Shown: positions 1 to 10,483 of the stretch, piece by piece
Layout: each line of letters starts with the position of its first letter
Numbering within the stretch: position 1 is the stretch's first letter
Assembly (NCBI RefSeq): GCF_950295315.1
Contig: NC_080171.1
Span: 33,968,361 to 34,032,360, forward strand
Length of the DNA: 64,000 bases
Source: Erinaceus europaeus
Lineage: Eukaryota; Chordata; Mammalia; Eulipotyphla; Erinaceidae
Direction of reading: 5' to 3'
The notes under the pieces: generated by a model
What the model was told of the DNA's origin: nothing
Databases searched by the model: none
What the model saw: only the letters and a program-made list of their open reading frames with translations
Made by a program: the position numbers and the translations under genes

Positions 1-722
1 TGCCCCTCTAGGTGACTTGGGTTATTTTTATTTAACTGTGTACAAACACTCCTGCCCACCCCTGTTTCTGTGTTAGATAAGAGGGACATGAGTTTCTTTG
101 CAACTGTTACTTACTTGAAATTACATTTTAATCTGTATGTGCTCCATACCTTCTTAAAAAAATGTTTATCATTGCATTCTAGTCCAGAATACCTGCGGTT
201 GAAAAGAGTACTCATTTTAAAAAAAGTCTTAAGCCAGTTGTACAATCAAGAGGTCACAATCCATATGTGAAATTGGTTAGTAATTGTATTATTTCTACCT
301 ACACCATTCATTATCTTTTGAGAATGTATCCTTGTTGCTAGGTTTCCATATTCAGTTCTTTTCATAATTGCCCTTGGAATGTGAACTTGAACTAAAATTT
401 ATTTTAGATCAAAGAGCTGAGCATCAGAGCAAGCTCATTGAAACAAGAAAATTCAGCGGATGGGGCTGCTTTGTGCTTAGTGTCCATGTTGTCACAGGAC
501 GGAATCTTAAACCCATTTTACATAATGTACATTTGGACTACATGCATTTGCCAGTTAGCTCTGAGAATATCTGTATCTAAAATGCATCTTTCAAAAGTTG
601 TGGGAGCAATTAAAGTGAGAAATTAGCCCACTGTTTTTGCTTCTTTCCCACTTCTTTTTCTTTCTGAATCTGATAGTCCTTTGATAGTCTGAAATATCTA
701 TTTAAGAAATATCTATTTTTAG
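1..722. other. TLE1 intron, no recognised feature
   Basis: AT-rich single-copy sequence. Short open frames here have no recognisable protein and no exon with splice sites and TLE-like coding was seen. Confidence 0.6.
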
Positions 723-1024
723 GGGGGCCAGCTGGTGGCACACCAGGTTAAGTACACATAGTACAAAGCATAAGGATCCCAGTTCAAGCCCCCCAACATC
801 CCACCTGCTGAGCTCCCCACCACCTCACAAGCAGTGAAGCAAGTCTGCAGGTGACTTATCTTTCTCGCCCTTCCTCCCTCTCTTCCCTTCCTCTCTCAAT
901 TTCTCTCTGCCCTATCTAAAAAAATAAAATTAAAAAAAAAGAAAAGAAAAAGGCCACAGGAGCAGTGGAATTACAGTGCAGGCACCAAGCCTCAGCAATA
1001 ACCCTGGAGGCAAAAAAAGAAAAA
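723..1024 (+). mobile_element. SINE A (short form with 3' unit)
   Basis: It starts with a tRNA-like head (GCTGGTGGCACACCAGGTTAAG ... GTTCAAGCC) and continues with GCAGTGAAGCAAGTCTGCAGGTG and a C/T-rich segment. An A-rich run and a 3' unit with GGCACCAAGCCTCAGCAATA follow. The same 3' unit follows SINE heads near 4690 and 32410, so it belongs to a subfamily. Confidence 0.8.
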
Positions 1025-1049
1025 TATGTTTAGAAGGATTCTAGGATAA

Positions 1050-1236
1050 TTTTTTTTAATTAATTAATTAATTAATTAATTAATTGGCTAGAGACAGCCA
1101 GAAATCAAGAGGGAAGGATGTGATAAGAGGGAGAGACACCTGCAACACTGCTACACCACTTGCAAACCTTTCCCCCTGCAGGTGGGGACCAGGGTCCTTG
1201 TGCATTGTAATGTGTGTGCCACCACCCAGCCAGCCC
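1050..1236 (-). mobile_element. SINE A, short form, reverse orientation
   Basis: A (TTAA)n tail at 1055-1085 precedes GGCTAGAGACAGCCAGAAAT, CACCTGCAACACTGC, CCTGCAGGTGGGGACC and a degraded tRNA-like head ending near 1236. The order shows insertion on the minus strand. Confidence 0.8.
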
Positions 1237-2554
1237 CAACAATCTGAAATTTAAACCTGGTTTTCAAAAATGAAAAACTGAGTTTTAAAGTCATTCTTAT
1301 ATACAATTAGTAGCTAATTTAAATTACCTGTTTGAGGTAGAACTTAGTACCTGCTATGGATGAAAATGCATTGGAATAAATGAGAATGTTGAAAGGATGA
1401 GGTAGTTATAAACTTTTCTATGTGGAGGAGAGAGAAATTAGAGTATAAAATATCCTACTTCCTAAGTGCAAGATTTGCAAACTGATTTAGTATGTTGTTT
1501 TGCTAGCTCTGTTGAGTGTCTTCTTTTCTGTCATTCTCACTCAGTAGTTTCAAAGCCCTAGTTTTGGACCAGAATATCAAGAGAAAGAAAGTGGTGTTTG
1601 AGTCCCCATGTCCTTTGATCTACTGCATATTTAAATTGTTATTTACCTAGTTTACTCTAGGCTGTGACTTTAATATTTTGTTTTTAGATCTCCTGTCCCA
1701 CTTTTTTAATTCACTCTTTGTATATTGTGTACTTCTTATATATATGCCTGGTAGTGTTAGGATATATGCCTATGGTTCTGGAGACTTAGGTTCACAGATC
1801 ACAAACTTTTTCAAAGAACTTAGCAAAAAACAAGTGCACTATAAGATTATAAGACTGTAGGACTTTTCTGCCAGCATGCTAGACAGTTATGGAAAGAGTA
1901 CACACTTCTTTGAAATGGCTATGGCATGAATGAGTAGAGGTGTACATGCTTAAACTACAACTACTTATTCATACTCTGTATTTCTCAGTGTGTCTTCTGT
2001 TTATGTTTAATGTAAACTTCGGGGGATTGAGGGTGGTGTGGAATTAGGAAGATGAGTAGTGCTATTACAGAGAGGTACTGAATCATTCAATTTTAAGCAG
2101 TTTTGGATTGTTTGCTAACTCCGCATATAGAATTAGTGATGAGCTTTCAAGTCCAAATGTGGTGGATACATTGCATAAACCAGTCTATAGGGAAGTGTAA
2201 AATTAATGGTTACCTTTGTGTTATTTGCATGTTTTTTCAGATTGATTTTTTTTATAAGTTTTAGTTTCAACAAATATTTTCAGTGTAAATACAGATACAG
2301 TATTTCTTGTCTAATCACAGGAAAACTTTTGATATAATTTATAATTATAAAATTATGCTACTTTATGATCTAACCATTTGATTCATTTGATAGCAAGGAA
2401 TTCAGTTGTTTACTGTTCATGTAAGTGGTGTTTTCCTGCAGTTATAAAGCTAAATAGCTCTTCATAGTTTGTGTAAGATATGAGAAATAAGTTATGAGAT
2501 GATTTGTATTATTACTGTCTATGATATTGCAATACTTAATCTATTTAATACAGT
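1237..2554. other. TLE1 intron, no recognised feature
   Basis: AT-rich sequence without recognisable repeats or exons. It may contain very old repeats that cannot be recognised by eye. Confidence 0.5.
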
Positions 2555-3085
2555 TTTTTAAATTTATAGGGAGATTAATGGTTTACAGTTGACAGTAAAA
2601 TACAATAGTTTGTACCTGCATAACATTTCCCAGTTTTCCACATAACAGTTCAACCCCACTAGGTCCTCCTCTGCCATCATGATCCAGGACATGACCACCC
2701 CCTGCCCCCAGTCATTTACTTTGGTGCAATACACCAACTCCAGTCCAAGTTCTGCTTACTGTTTTCCCTTCTGATCTTGTTTTTCAACTTTTGTCTATGA
2801 GTGAGGTCATCCCATGTTCATCCATTTGTTTCTGACTTAACCTTACTCAACACAGTTTCTTCAAGTTCCATCCAAGATTGAGTGAGGAAGGTGAAATCAC
2901 CATTTTTAATAGCTGAGTAGTATTCCATTATGTATATAGACCACAGTTTACTCAACCACTCATCTGCTGTTGGACACCTGGGTTGCTTCCAGGTTTTAGC
3001 TATTACAGGTTGTGCTGCTATGAATGTAGTTATACGCATTTCTTTTTGGATTGGTATGTTTGGTTCCTTAGCATATATTCGCTAA
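2555..3085 (-). mobile_element. L1 3' end with ORF2 C-terminus
   Basis: Reading the minus strand, the frame ending at 2818 encodes ADEWLSKLWSIYIMEYYSAI followed by KNGDFTFLTQSWMELEETVL, the C-terminal part of L1 ORF2p. A 3'UTR follows, ending in TAAACCATTAATCTCCC and an A-rich tail (T-rich on the + strand near 2555-2565). The copy is 5'-truncated and not functional. Confidence 0.85.
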
Positions 3086-3242
3086 TACCGTTGTTTTATC
3101 TATGAAGTTGAATTTTTCTTGGCAGATAGTTAATTGACAGCTCTCAGAATTGTTACTGTTTTCATCCATTAAATGGTTACAAACAGTTCCTACTAGACTG
3201 GTTTTCCAACATTATGGTCTAAGGATTTTTTTATTTCATTTT

Positions 3243-3392
3243 ATTACTATTTTAAAAAATATTTACTTATTGGATAGAGACAGCCAGAAATTGATTGGGA
3301 AGGGAGTGATAGAGAGGGCAAGAGACAGAGACCTGCAATACTGCTTCACTGCTCACAAAGTTTTCCCCCTGCAGGTGGGGATTGGGTCTTGA
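3243..3392 (-). mobile_element. SINE A fragment, reverse
   Basis: It contains TTGGATAGAGACAGCCAGAA, ACCTGCAATACTGCTTCACT and CCCTGCAGGTGGGGATTGGG. The tRNA-like head is missing beyond about 3392. Confidence 0.75.
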
Positions 3393-3548
3393 ACTAAAAT
3401 TACTGATGACCTCAAAGAATTTTTATTCGTGTAGGTTTTATGTCTTGAAAATGTTCTGTATTTGAAAATAAGACAATATTTGCTTCACTCAAAACAGCTA
3501 AAGTTCTACTTAATTATGTTAACATAATAGTGTTTGTCAAAAAAAATG

Positions 3549-3697
3549 CTATGTATTTATTTAGGAAGAAGATAGGAGGAGAGAGAGAAAGCACCAGACA
3601 TCCATCACTCTGGGACATGTGCTGCCGGGGATTGAAATCAGGACCTCAGGCTTGAGAATCCAAGTCCTTATCTACTATTCACCCTTCTGGACCACTA
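3549..3697 (-). mobile_element. SINE C, reverse
   Basis: TTATTTAGGAAGAAGATAGG is followed by CACCAGACATCCATCACTCT, GGGGATTGAAATCAGGACCT and a degraded head ending TTCTGGACCAC. This matches the other SINE C copies at 40427 and 62897. Confidence 0.8.
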
Positions 3698-3718
3698 GAT
3701 ATTTTTCCTCATATTTGT

Positions 3719-3852
3719 AATTTATTTATTGCCTGGCTTCTAAATTCAGAGCACTCTTCAACTTTGGCTTATGGTGGTATGAGAGATTGAACGTGGGATT
3801 TCAGAGCTTCAGTCATAAAAGTTTTACATAATCATCCTCCCCCCCCCCCCAT
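3719..3852 (-). mobile_element. SINE B, reverse
   Basis: It contains GAGCACTCTTCAACTTTGGC, TTATGGTGGTATGAGAGATT and a degraded tRNA-like head. A possible short target duplication ATTGCCTG lies on both sides. A C12 run precedes the right flank. Confidence 0.65.
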
Positions 3853-4032
3853 TGCCTGATTTTGTCAGGATAACTGAATTCTCATCAGTTTGTGCATTCT
3901 ATCTGTTGTAATACCTTGCTTTGGTTGAAGTATAGGAAGAAAATTTGGCCTCAAGATTTTTTTGTAAGAGAGTCTGGAAACCTCAGGAATCCTTGAACCA
4001 AACTTTTGAGAATCTCTGCTATAAAGTCAGCT

Positions 4033-4200
4033 TGAAGGGCGGTAGTGCATACAATTCAGCACACACTGTATTGTACTCAAGGGCCTGGGCTCAAACCCCT
4101 GGTCCCCACCTGTGGGGAGTTGGGAGAGGAACTTCACAAATGATAGAGTAGAGCAGTGTTACAGATAGATCTCTCCCTTTGCCCTCTCAATTCCTATCAT
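4033..4200 (+). mobile_element. SINE A, short form
   Basis: A tRNA-like head with GGCGGTAGTGCATAC and GGCTCAAACCCCTGGTCCCC is followed by a C/T-rich part ending near 4200. It is diverged, and is followed by an AT-only stretch. Confidence 0.7.
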
Positions 4201-4201
4201 A

Positions 4202-4300
4202 TTGAATTATATATATATATATAAAATAAATTATAAATGATTATATATAAAAAATTTTAAGTTTATAAATTATATATATAAAATTTATTGATATATATTT
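4202..4300. repeat. AT-only low-complexity tract
   Basis: Alternating TA and A/T-rich words (ATATATATATAT, TTATAAATTATATATATA) cover about 100 bases after the SINE tail. Confidence 0.85.
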
Positions 4301-4311
4301 AAAGTTATCTT

Positions 4312-4442
4312 GAGGGCTAGGAAGATAGCATAATGGTTTTGCAAAAAGGCTTGTCTACCTGAGGAATTAGAGGTCCCAGGTTCAATCTTTAGTACCACCA
4401 TAAGCCCGAGTTGAGCAGTGCTCTGGTAATAAATAAAAATGA
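4312..4442 (+). mobile_element. SINE B, forward
   Basis: It begins TTGAGGGCTAGGAAGATAGC, has AGGTCCCAGGTTCAATC as the B-box-like part, then ACCACCATAAGCCCGAG and GAGCAGTGCTCTGGTAATAA followed by an A-rich tail. Confidence 0.8.
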
Positions 4443-4530
4443 TAAAATAAAAAAGAAAGAAAAATGATAAATTAGTAGCTTGAAACATCTGTAATTGGCA
4501 AATAGTTGTGTGACTTTAAAGAAAATATGA

Positions 4531-4968
4531 TAAGAGGGGGTGCTGGATGGTGGCACACCAGGTTAAGTACTAAGTGCAAGTGCCTGTGAAGGAACTGGGT
4601 TTGAGCCTCCACTCCCTACCTTCCTCTCTCTCTCCCTCTTTATTTCTACCTCCTCTCAACTTCTCTCTTACCTATCCAATGAAATGGGAAAAAATGTCTG
4701 CCAGGAGCAGAATCGTAGTGCCAGCACCAAGCCCCAGTGACAACCCTGGGGTCAAAATAGAAACCGTGATAGAGGGAGCTGGTTTGCGGTGTACGTGGTT
4801 GAGCGTATATGTTAATAGTGCTTAAAATCAAGTTTTATGCCTCCCGGTCTCCAGATGCAGAGAAGAGGCATCATGAGTGCTAAAACAGTGCTGCAGGTGT
4901 CTTTTCTCTTCCTCTCTATTCCCCCTCCCCTCTGAATTTCTCTGGCTATCCAAAATAAAATAAAGAAG
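4531..4968 (+). mobile_element. Tandem pair of SINE A elements in one target duplication
   Basis: The first head starts near 4536 (GGGGTGCTGGATGGTGGCAC) with its C/T segment, A-rich run and 3' unit (GTGCCAGCACCAAGCCCCAG). A second head starts near 4774 (GAGGGAGCTGGTTTGCGG). The sequence GAAAATATGA occurs at 4521-4530 and again at 4969-4978, so the pair may have inserted as one unit. Confidence 0.7.
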
Positions 4969-4981
4969 GAAAATATGACAG

Positions 4982-5222
4982 AATACTGCTTTGCTCACGT
5001 GGCAAAGCACACAAGTTACCATGTGCAAGAATCTGGGTTTGAGCCCTAGGTTACCACTACACAGGAGGAGCTATAGGCTGGAAGATAGCTTTCTAAGTGA
5101 TGGAGAGGTGCTTTGGTATCTATCTCTCACCTGCTCTTCTTGTCTTTCACCTTTTACCTAGAGCAAAGGGTGGAAAAATGAGAGAAATCCAGCAGGTACT
5201 AAATCCCAGTGATAACCAAGGT
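4982..5222 (+). mobile_element. Old tRNA-like SINE with 3' unit
   Basis: A diverged head with GTTTGAGCCCTAGGTTACC is followed by a GTGATGGAGAGGTGCTTTGG segment and a 3' unit containing AATCCCAGTGATAACCAAGG. The tail has become the adjoining GA/GAAA microsatellite. Confidence 0.6.
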
Positions 5223-5224
5223 GT

Positions 5225-5225
5225 C

Positions 5226-5287
<62 letters not shown>

Positions 5288-5288
5288 G
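5225..5288. repeat. (GA)n(GAAA)n microsatellite
   Basis: About 14 GA units pass into about nine GAAA units, probably grown from a SINE tail. Confidence 0.95.
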
Positions 5289-5404
5289 AGGTATATGTGT
5301 GTTTAGATACTTATTAACAAAAGAAGTATTTCTTGAGCATTTACTAGATGCCAAGTAAGAATTCTGAGAGAGACTACTTCATGTGTACTTCATGTTTGCA
5401 ATGA

Positions 5405-5636
5405 TGTCCTTTATTTTTTATTTTATTATTTTTTTGTACTGGGGGGATTAATGGTTTACAGTCAACAGTAATATATAGTAGTTTGTACATATGTCACATT
5501 TTTCAGTTTTCCACATAACAATTCAACCTCCACTAAGTCCTGCCATCATGTTTCAGGACTTGACCCCCCACCGCCATCCCAGTCTTTTACTTTGGCACAA
5601 TACACCAAATGCAGTCCAAGTTCTAGTTTAGCTTAG
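5405..5636 (-). mobile_element. L1 3'UTR, 3' half of a 5'-inverted L1
   Basis: On the minus strand it runs from AGAACTTGGACTGC through the 3'UTR to TAAACCATTAATCCCCC and a poly(A) tail (T-rich at 5405-5440 on the + strand). It pairs with the opposite-strand piece that follows, and the two overlap only in the word AGAACTT. Confidence 0.85.
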
Positions 5637-6030
5637 TTGTCTGAGTAAGTTGTGGTATATATACACAATGGAATACTACTCAGCTATTTAAAATAGTGAT
5701 TTCACTTTCTTCCTTTTATTTTTATAAAATGTTTTTTCTTTAGTGAGGGATACAGAGAGACCAGAGCACTGCTCAAGTTTGCCTTATGGTGGTGCTGGGG
5801 ATTGAACCTAGGGATCTTAGAACCTCAGGCGTGCAAATTGTTTTGCACAACCATTATGCTGTCTCCCCAGCCCCATGAATTCACTTCTTCACCTCTTCTT
5901 TCTTGGATGGAATTTGAAGGAATCATGTTAAGTGACATAAGTCAGAAAGAGAAAAATGAGTATGGGTTGATTTCATAGAAGTTGAAAATACGAACAGAAG
6001 TTTGGAAAACACAAAACAGAACTTAAAGTA
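5637..6030 (+). mobile_element. L1 ORF2 end/3'UTR, inverted 5' half
   Basis: On the + strand TGGTATATATACACAATGGA and ATACTACTCAGCTATT encode the L1 ORF2 C-terminus (EYYSAI). After an inserted SINE the L1 resumes (GGATGGAATTTGAAGGAATC) and stops at ACAGAACTT. Opposite orientation to the adjoining 3' part is the signature of twin priming. Confidence 0.8.
5712..5877 (-). mobile_element. SINE B nested in the L1
   Basis: It contains GACCAGAGCACTGCTCAAGT, TTATGGTGGTGCTGGGGATT, GAACCTAGGGATCTTAGAAC and a head ending GCTGTCTCCCCAGCCCC. It splits the inverted L1 segment, so it is younger than the L1. Confidence 0.85.
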
Positions 6031-6714
6031 ATGTCTTTTAATAGCACACTTATTTTTTAATAGGAAAAGTGCTAAAATCCCAAGCCAGATGTGATCACTG
6101 TTTAGAAAAATGGGCTGTCTACAGGCTGTCTGGGAGAGATTGCAGAGAAAGGATCTTTCCTTATAGGTGTAACTCAACAATGGGCCTCAGAAGATCTTTG
6201 AAGCCCACTAAAATTCAGTAGAGTATTGAGGGTCTTTGCTCTTTTGCATCATATTAGTATGAGATCATCAGTTTTGCAATTTTCAGAAGGCATTTCTGAT
6301 CCTGAAAGGTCTAGGCACTGCTCCTCTACTTTAGAGGTGACAATGATGGAGCCATCACCATTTTAACCTTCAATGGGTAGTTAATGCAATGGAGATTGGA
6401 TACTGTCTTTTCAAGGGGCTTGTCACTCATGCAACTGGTTTCTAAAATTGACAGCTCATTTTTTTTTTAACTTATTGAAAGTAGTTACTATGATCTCTAT
6501 ATTTAGCACAAGGTAGTAGTACTCCCCCACCCCATTGTGCTTGAATAGTTAATTGACAGATAGAGCCAGATCCTAGGTAAATAGCTCTCATGACTTTTTC
6601 TACAAAAAATAAAGAATAAATAATGAACATTGTTTCACATAATACGTTTACTATTTCAGCCTTTGTCTGAAATTTTTTTTTTTTTTATTATCACCTTAAG
6701 TCATAGGATTCTTT
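6031..6714. other. TLE1 intron, no recognised feature
   Basis: Single-copy looking sequence with no exon or repeat recognised. Confidence 0.45.
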
Positions 6715-6837
6715 ATTTTCTTTTAACAAGAGCACTGCATAGCTCTGGTTTATGGTGGTGCAGGGGCTTAAACTTTGGAGCCTTAGGCATGAGAGTCTCT
6801 TAGCTTAACCATTATGCTGTCTACACCCGCCCACACC
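6715..6837 (-). mobile_element. SINE B with target duplication
   Basis: AAGAGCACTGCATAGCTCTG, TTTATGGTGGTGCAGGGGCT and a head reading CATTATGCTGTCTACAC. The target duplication is TAGGATTCTTTA on the left and TAGGATACTTTA on the right, 11 of 12 bases. Confidence 0.85.
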
Positions 6838-6846
6838 TAGGATACT

Positions 6847-7101
6847 TTAACTGTGGCAATTTGAGGGATGGTAGAAGCAACACTGATTTGGGATAAAGGT
6901 GGAAATCTGAACTTTGGCTGTGTTGGCATAGATTTTCATCCTTTTGAACTTTTTCCCCTCTAGACTCATATGTAAATTGTGAGCAACTGCTTTGCAGGGC
7001 AAGGCACCAGTGACTACAAATGGCAAGTCGTCAAAGTTGTAAACCTTTAGACATGTCTTCCCCATCTCATCCTGCAAGGTAGCAAGACAGTAGTAAATGC
7101 A
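6847..7101 (-). pseudogene. Unidentified protein-like block, possible retropseudogene
   Basis: The minus-strand frame reads QDEMGKTCLKVYNFDDLPFV and then VTGALPCKAVAHNLHMSLEG before KKFKRMKI. It ends in TAA at 6847-6849 and is closed upstream by an in-frame TAA at 7102-7104. Amino-acid composition is ordinary for a soluble protein, unlike the low-complexity frames nearby. There is no start context and I do not recognise the family. It may be chance or a decayed processed pseudogene. Confidence 0.2.
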
Positions 7102-7363
7102 TTATGTCAAGCTCAGCATAGAACTTGCATTTTTCTTTTTTGAAAGTACAGTGCATGGGGCAGTTGTATAGATAAAGGTCTGTTAGACAGGTTGCCCATC
7201 ACTGATGTTTTTTCCATGTCAGCTCCATGAAACCAACAACCCCAGCTTCTTAACCTAATCAGTCTCATGATGCTTAAATTCACCAAAGGTAAGCTAGGAC
7301 CAGAAAGAAGTCCTTTCTAAAACACTTTCTTCTTTTCCCCCCTCTCCTCCTCTCTCTCTTTTT

Positions 7364-7389
7364 TTAAAATTTCTTTATGGGGGATTAAT
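7364..7389 (-). mobile_element. L1 3' terminus, left part
   Basis: AAATTTCTTTATGGGGGATTAAT is the tail-proximal end of an L1 that resumes at 7823, interrupted by a family-X insertion. Confidence 0.75.
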
Positions 7390-7822
7390 TTTTTTTTTTT
7401 TTAATTTAAGAAAGGAGACATTAACAAAATCATAGGATGGGGGGGTACAACTCCACACAATTCCCACCACCCAATCTCCATATCCCCTCCCCTACCCAAT
7501 AGCTTATCCATTCTCTATCCCTCTGGGAGCATGGGCCCAGGGTCATTGTAGGTTGCAGAAGGTGGAAGGTCTGGCTTCTGTAATTGCTTCACTACTGAAC
7601 ATGGGCGTTGACTGGTCGATCCATACTTCCAGTCTGCCTCTCTATCTCCCTAGTAGGGTGGGTCTCTGGGGAAGTGGAGCTCCAGGACACATTGGTGGGG
7701 TCTTCAGTCCAGGGAAGCCTGGTCGGCATCCTGATGGCATCTGGAACCTGGGGGTGTTTCCAGGAGTTGTTGGGAATCAGGCCAGTAGCTCCTTCTCAAT
7801 CGCCATCTTGGCTCCACCTCCT
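7390..7822 (-). mobile_element. Family-X retroposon, full-length short form
   Basis: This is a complete 433-bp insertion flanked by GGGGGATTAAT on both sides (7379-7389 and 7823-7833) with a poly(A) tail (T run at 7389-7402 on the + strand). Its 5' end on the minus strand is AGGAGGTGGAGCCAAGATGG, very like the 5' terminus of L1. A roughly 370-bp body shared with copies near 34620, 39322, 51500, 53290 and 58080 follows. The body has no recognised coding function. Confidence 0.85.
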
Positions 7823-8021
7823 GGGGGATTAATGTTTTACAGTCAACAGTAAATACAGTAGTTTGTACATGCATAATATTTCCCAATTTTTCACATAACA
7901 ATACAACCCCCACTAGGTCCTCTGACATCATGTTCCAGGACATGAACTCCCCCCCCCCAACCCCCACCCCAGAGTCTTTTATTTTGGTGCAATCCACCAA
8001 CTCCAATCCAAGTTCTGTTTC
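7823..8021 (-). mobile_element. L1 3'UTR, right part
   Basis: GGGATTAATGTTTTACAGTC and the following CATAATATTTCCC, CACTAGGTCCTCTGACATCA words match the L1 3'UTRs at 2565, 5440 and (other strand) 11990. It ends at CCAAGTTCTG. Confidence 0.85.
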
Positions 8022-8039
8022 TCCCCCTCCCCTGCTCTT

Positions 8040-8186
8040 CCTCTTCCTTTTCCTTAATTTTAATGAAAGGATAGAAGACTGGCTACGCAAGAAGGGCAAA
8101 CGCTAGAAGAAGAAGAAGAAGAAGAGGTATATAGGAATTGAACATGGTTCTTCAGACATACACTGAAATGTCTCCTCAGCCCCTCT
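8040..8186 (-). mobile_element. Diverged SINE B-like remnant with (AGA)n
   Basis: An (AGA)7 run at 8106-8126 is followed by GGAATTGAACATGGTTCTTC and ACTGAAATGTCTCCTCAGCC, the weakly preserved head of a tRNA-derived SINE on the minus strand. Confidence 0.5.
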
Positions 8187-8189
8187 AAA

Positions 8190-10483
8190 ACATTTTCTAA
8201 ATGTTTGTGAATGTATCTAGATATAATTTCTACCAAGGAATTGCATGACAGTAAGGGATAAACTGAAATGAGCCAGGCCTTTGATTCATTGGAAAGTAGT
8301 ACCCTGTCTTAAGCAGTTGCCTCAGCAGATACTTTGAGTTTGCAAAGGTAAATCAGCTGGGAAAATGGGCATCTTGTCTTGAGAATGGTGAGCTCTCAAA
8401 AGAAAGGAAAGCCGGCCCCTGTGGTTTCCAGATTTTGGGGGAGTGGTATAAATCTAAAAAAAAAATCATAATCAGAGAAGTTTTTCCTTCCACAAACCTT
8501 TTTTATTTTTTAGATTTCAATTTGTCTACTTTAATTAGAAAACTTAACGCCCACCATTTGGAATAGGTGTTCATTCCTTTTCCTCTCCAGTCATTTTTTA
8601 CCTTTCCTTCTGAAACACAGTTAAGCAGCAAAGTGTCTTCCTCTTTCAGATAAACAGAGGTTGTGGGAAGTGTTTCCATGTAGTGAAACAAATTAGTCAA
8701 ATTGTGACCCAGTGCTTCAGGCACAGTAGCAGTGTTTTTCTAAAGGCTGGAAGCTGGATATTTTCACTGTGACCAAGGTTCTACTTAGGAGAGTCAGATC
8801 CTTAAGGTTATGAGGTCATTTGAATGTTATTCTATTTATTTTCAACTCTATGTATCCTTTTTGTATTAGTTTGCTTTGCTGGGGAAGGTGAGTTAAAAGA
8901 CAAGCTTGGGGTAGAGAAAGTAATGCCAAAAATATTTATCTCATAGTTAAATTTCTCCACCATTTTAAAGTATTTTTTGTGTCTATGTCTTTTACATTTT
9001 CATTTCAGGGGGTTGTCCCGACTACATGTGACAGTACTGAGTTCCCAGGCTAGGATGCAAGAATACAGTTTCTTTCTATGTTTTCTATTTAGGCTATAGG
9101 AAAAATAAGATGTGTCACTTTCAGACCCTCATCACAGCTACGACTTCCCACAAGTGATACAGTTTCATGTGGACACATTGTCTTATTCCTGACCATTTTT
9201 TTCTTAAACCATTGACAAAGTAGGTGCCCCTTTTGTGGGTTATAAAATTCTTTGTTGAAATGTGAGGCTGAATTTAATTGACCAGTTGGACTGCAGAAAA
9301 ATGTACAGCATAGGGTGATGGCTTAATTGGTACCAGGTGTAGATGGAGAAGGCACACAGATGTGATGGGGTGCTTCATTACCTAATTGTTTTAATGTTCA
9401 CAGAGAAGTTAATTGTCAGTGTAGAGTGTGCTAGCAAATTAGGTTCCCCCTACCTTAGTGTAACTGAAGATAAATGAGGTGTCATGAGTTTCCAGTCTGT
9501 ACCTCTGACACAAACACTTTTACTACAGGGAGGAGAAAGACCCCCAAGGGGAATCTGCATGGCAGTGAAAGAAATCCATTTGAATAATGTGTATTATTTT
9601 CACATTAGGGAAGCCTGCCTAGCTTTTGCCTCATTCACAAGTGAGTTTTCCCCTCATATTTGCTGCTCTTGGCTTCAAGGTTTAGACTGGTTGGGAGGAA
9701 AGTAACTTTGAAATCTCGGAATAGATTGATTGATAGATAGACAGATAGATAGATACATGAAGGTTGTGTAACAAGTCTTCTGCTAACACTGACAGTGTAG
9801 TGTTGCATTAAACTTGTTTCTTTGGTATTTTCTGGTTTTTATCTTCTGAAATATCTCTGTCTGCATGAGCTGTCATTACTGTTAAATTGCCAAAGAAAAG
9901 TAAAATCCTAGGGGCAAGACATAGTAAGCAGCTGGTCTCTCCCTCAATCTTGAGAGGGTTTCAAAGCGTCACTTTCAAGTATCATTGTCTAGAATGGTCA
10001 GAATAAGTTCATATTAATTCCAAATCTTGGCATTTTCTTTTGATTCAATTGAATGTTCTCTAACGACCAAGAAACCAATGTCCCACTTACATTGTACGTT
10101 TGTAATGGAAGATTTTGATAACGCTTTGGGTGTTGGTTTTTATATTATTTCAGGAGAATACACTGTTTACTTCTGCCCACTAGGTTTAAATACTGGAAAT
10201 GCTCTAGCTCATACCCATGGAACTCCAGCTGGGAATGATCCTAATATGTATTTTTATAAAACATTATTCAATTAATGTTATAAAATTTGACCATTCAAAT
10301 TGGATGCTACTTTTTCTGTTCTATACTGGCTAAATCTTCTACTTATTCAAAACTGGTTTTTCTCATCTCAGAACTGTTAGTACAAGTAGAAGAGATTCTC
10401 AGGAAGCATTCTGACAGTTGACCTGTTATCAGTGGAGATGCCCATTGAAATTTTATGTTCTCAGAAAATTATTGACTTTCTAT
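8190..10483. other. TLE1 intron, mostly featureless
   Basis: Single-copy looking sequence with one short imperfect GATA run near 9728-9755. No splice-bounded exon with TLE coding was seen. Confidence 0.5.

Noticed and set aside
7704..8099. A 131-codon minus-strand frame
   Set aside because: It runs across an L1 3'UTR and a family-X copy and has no protein character beyond those repeats.
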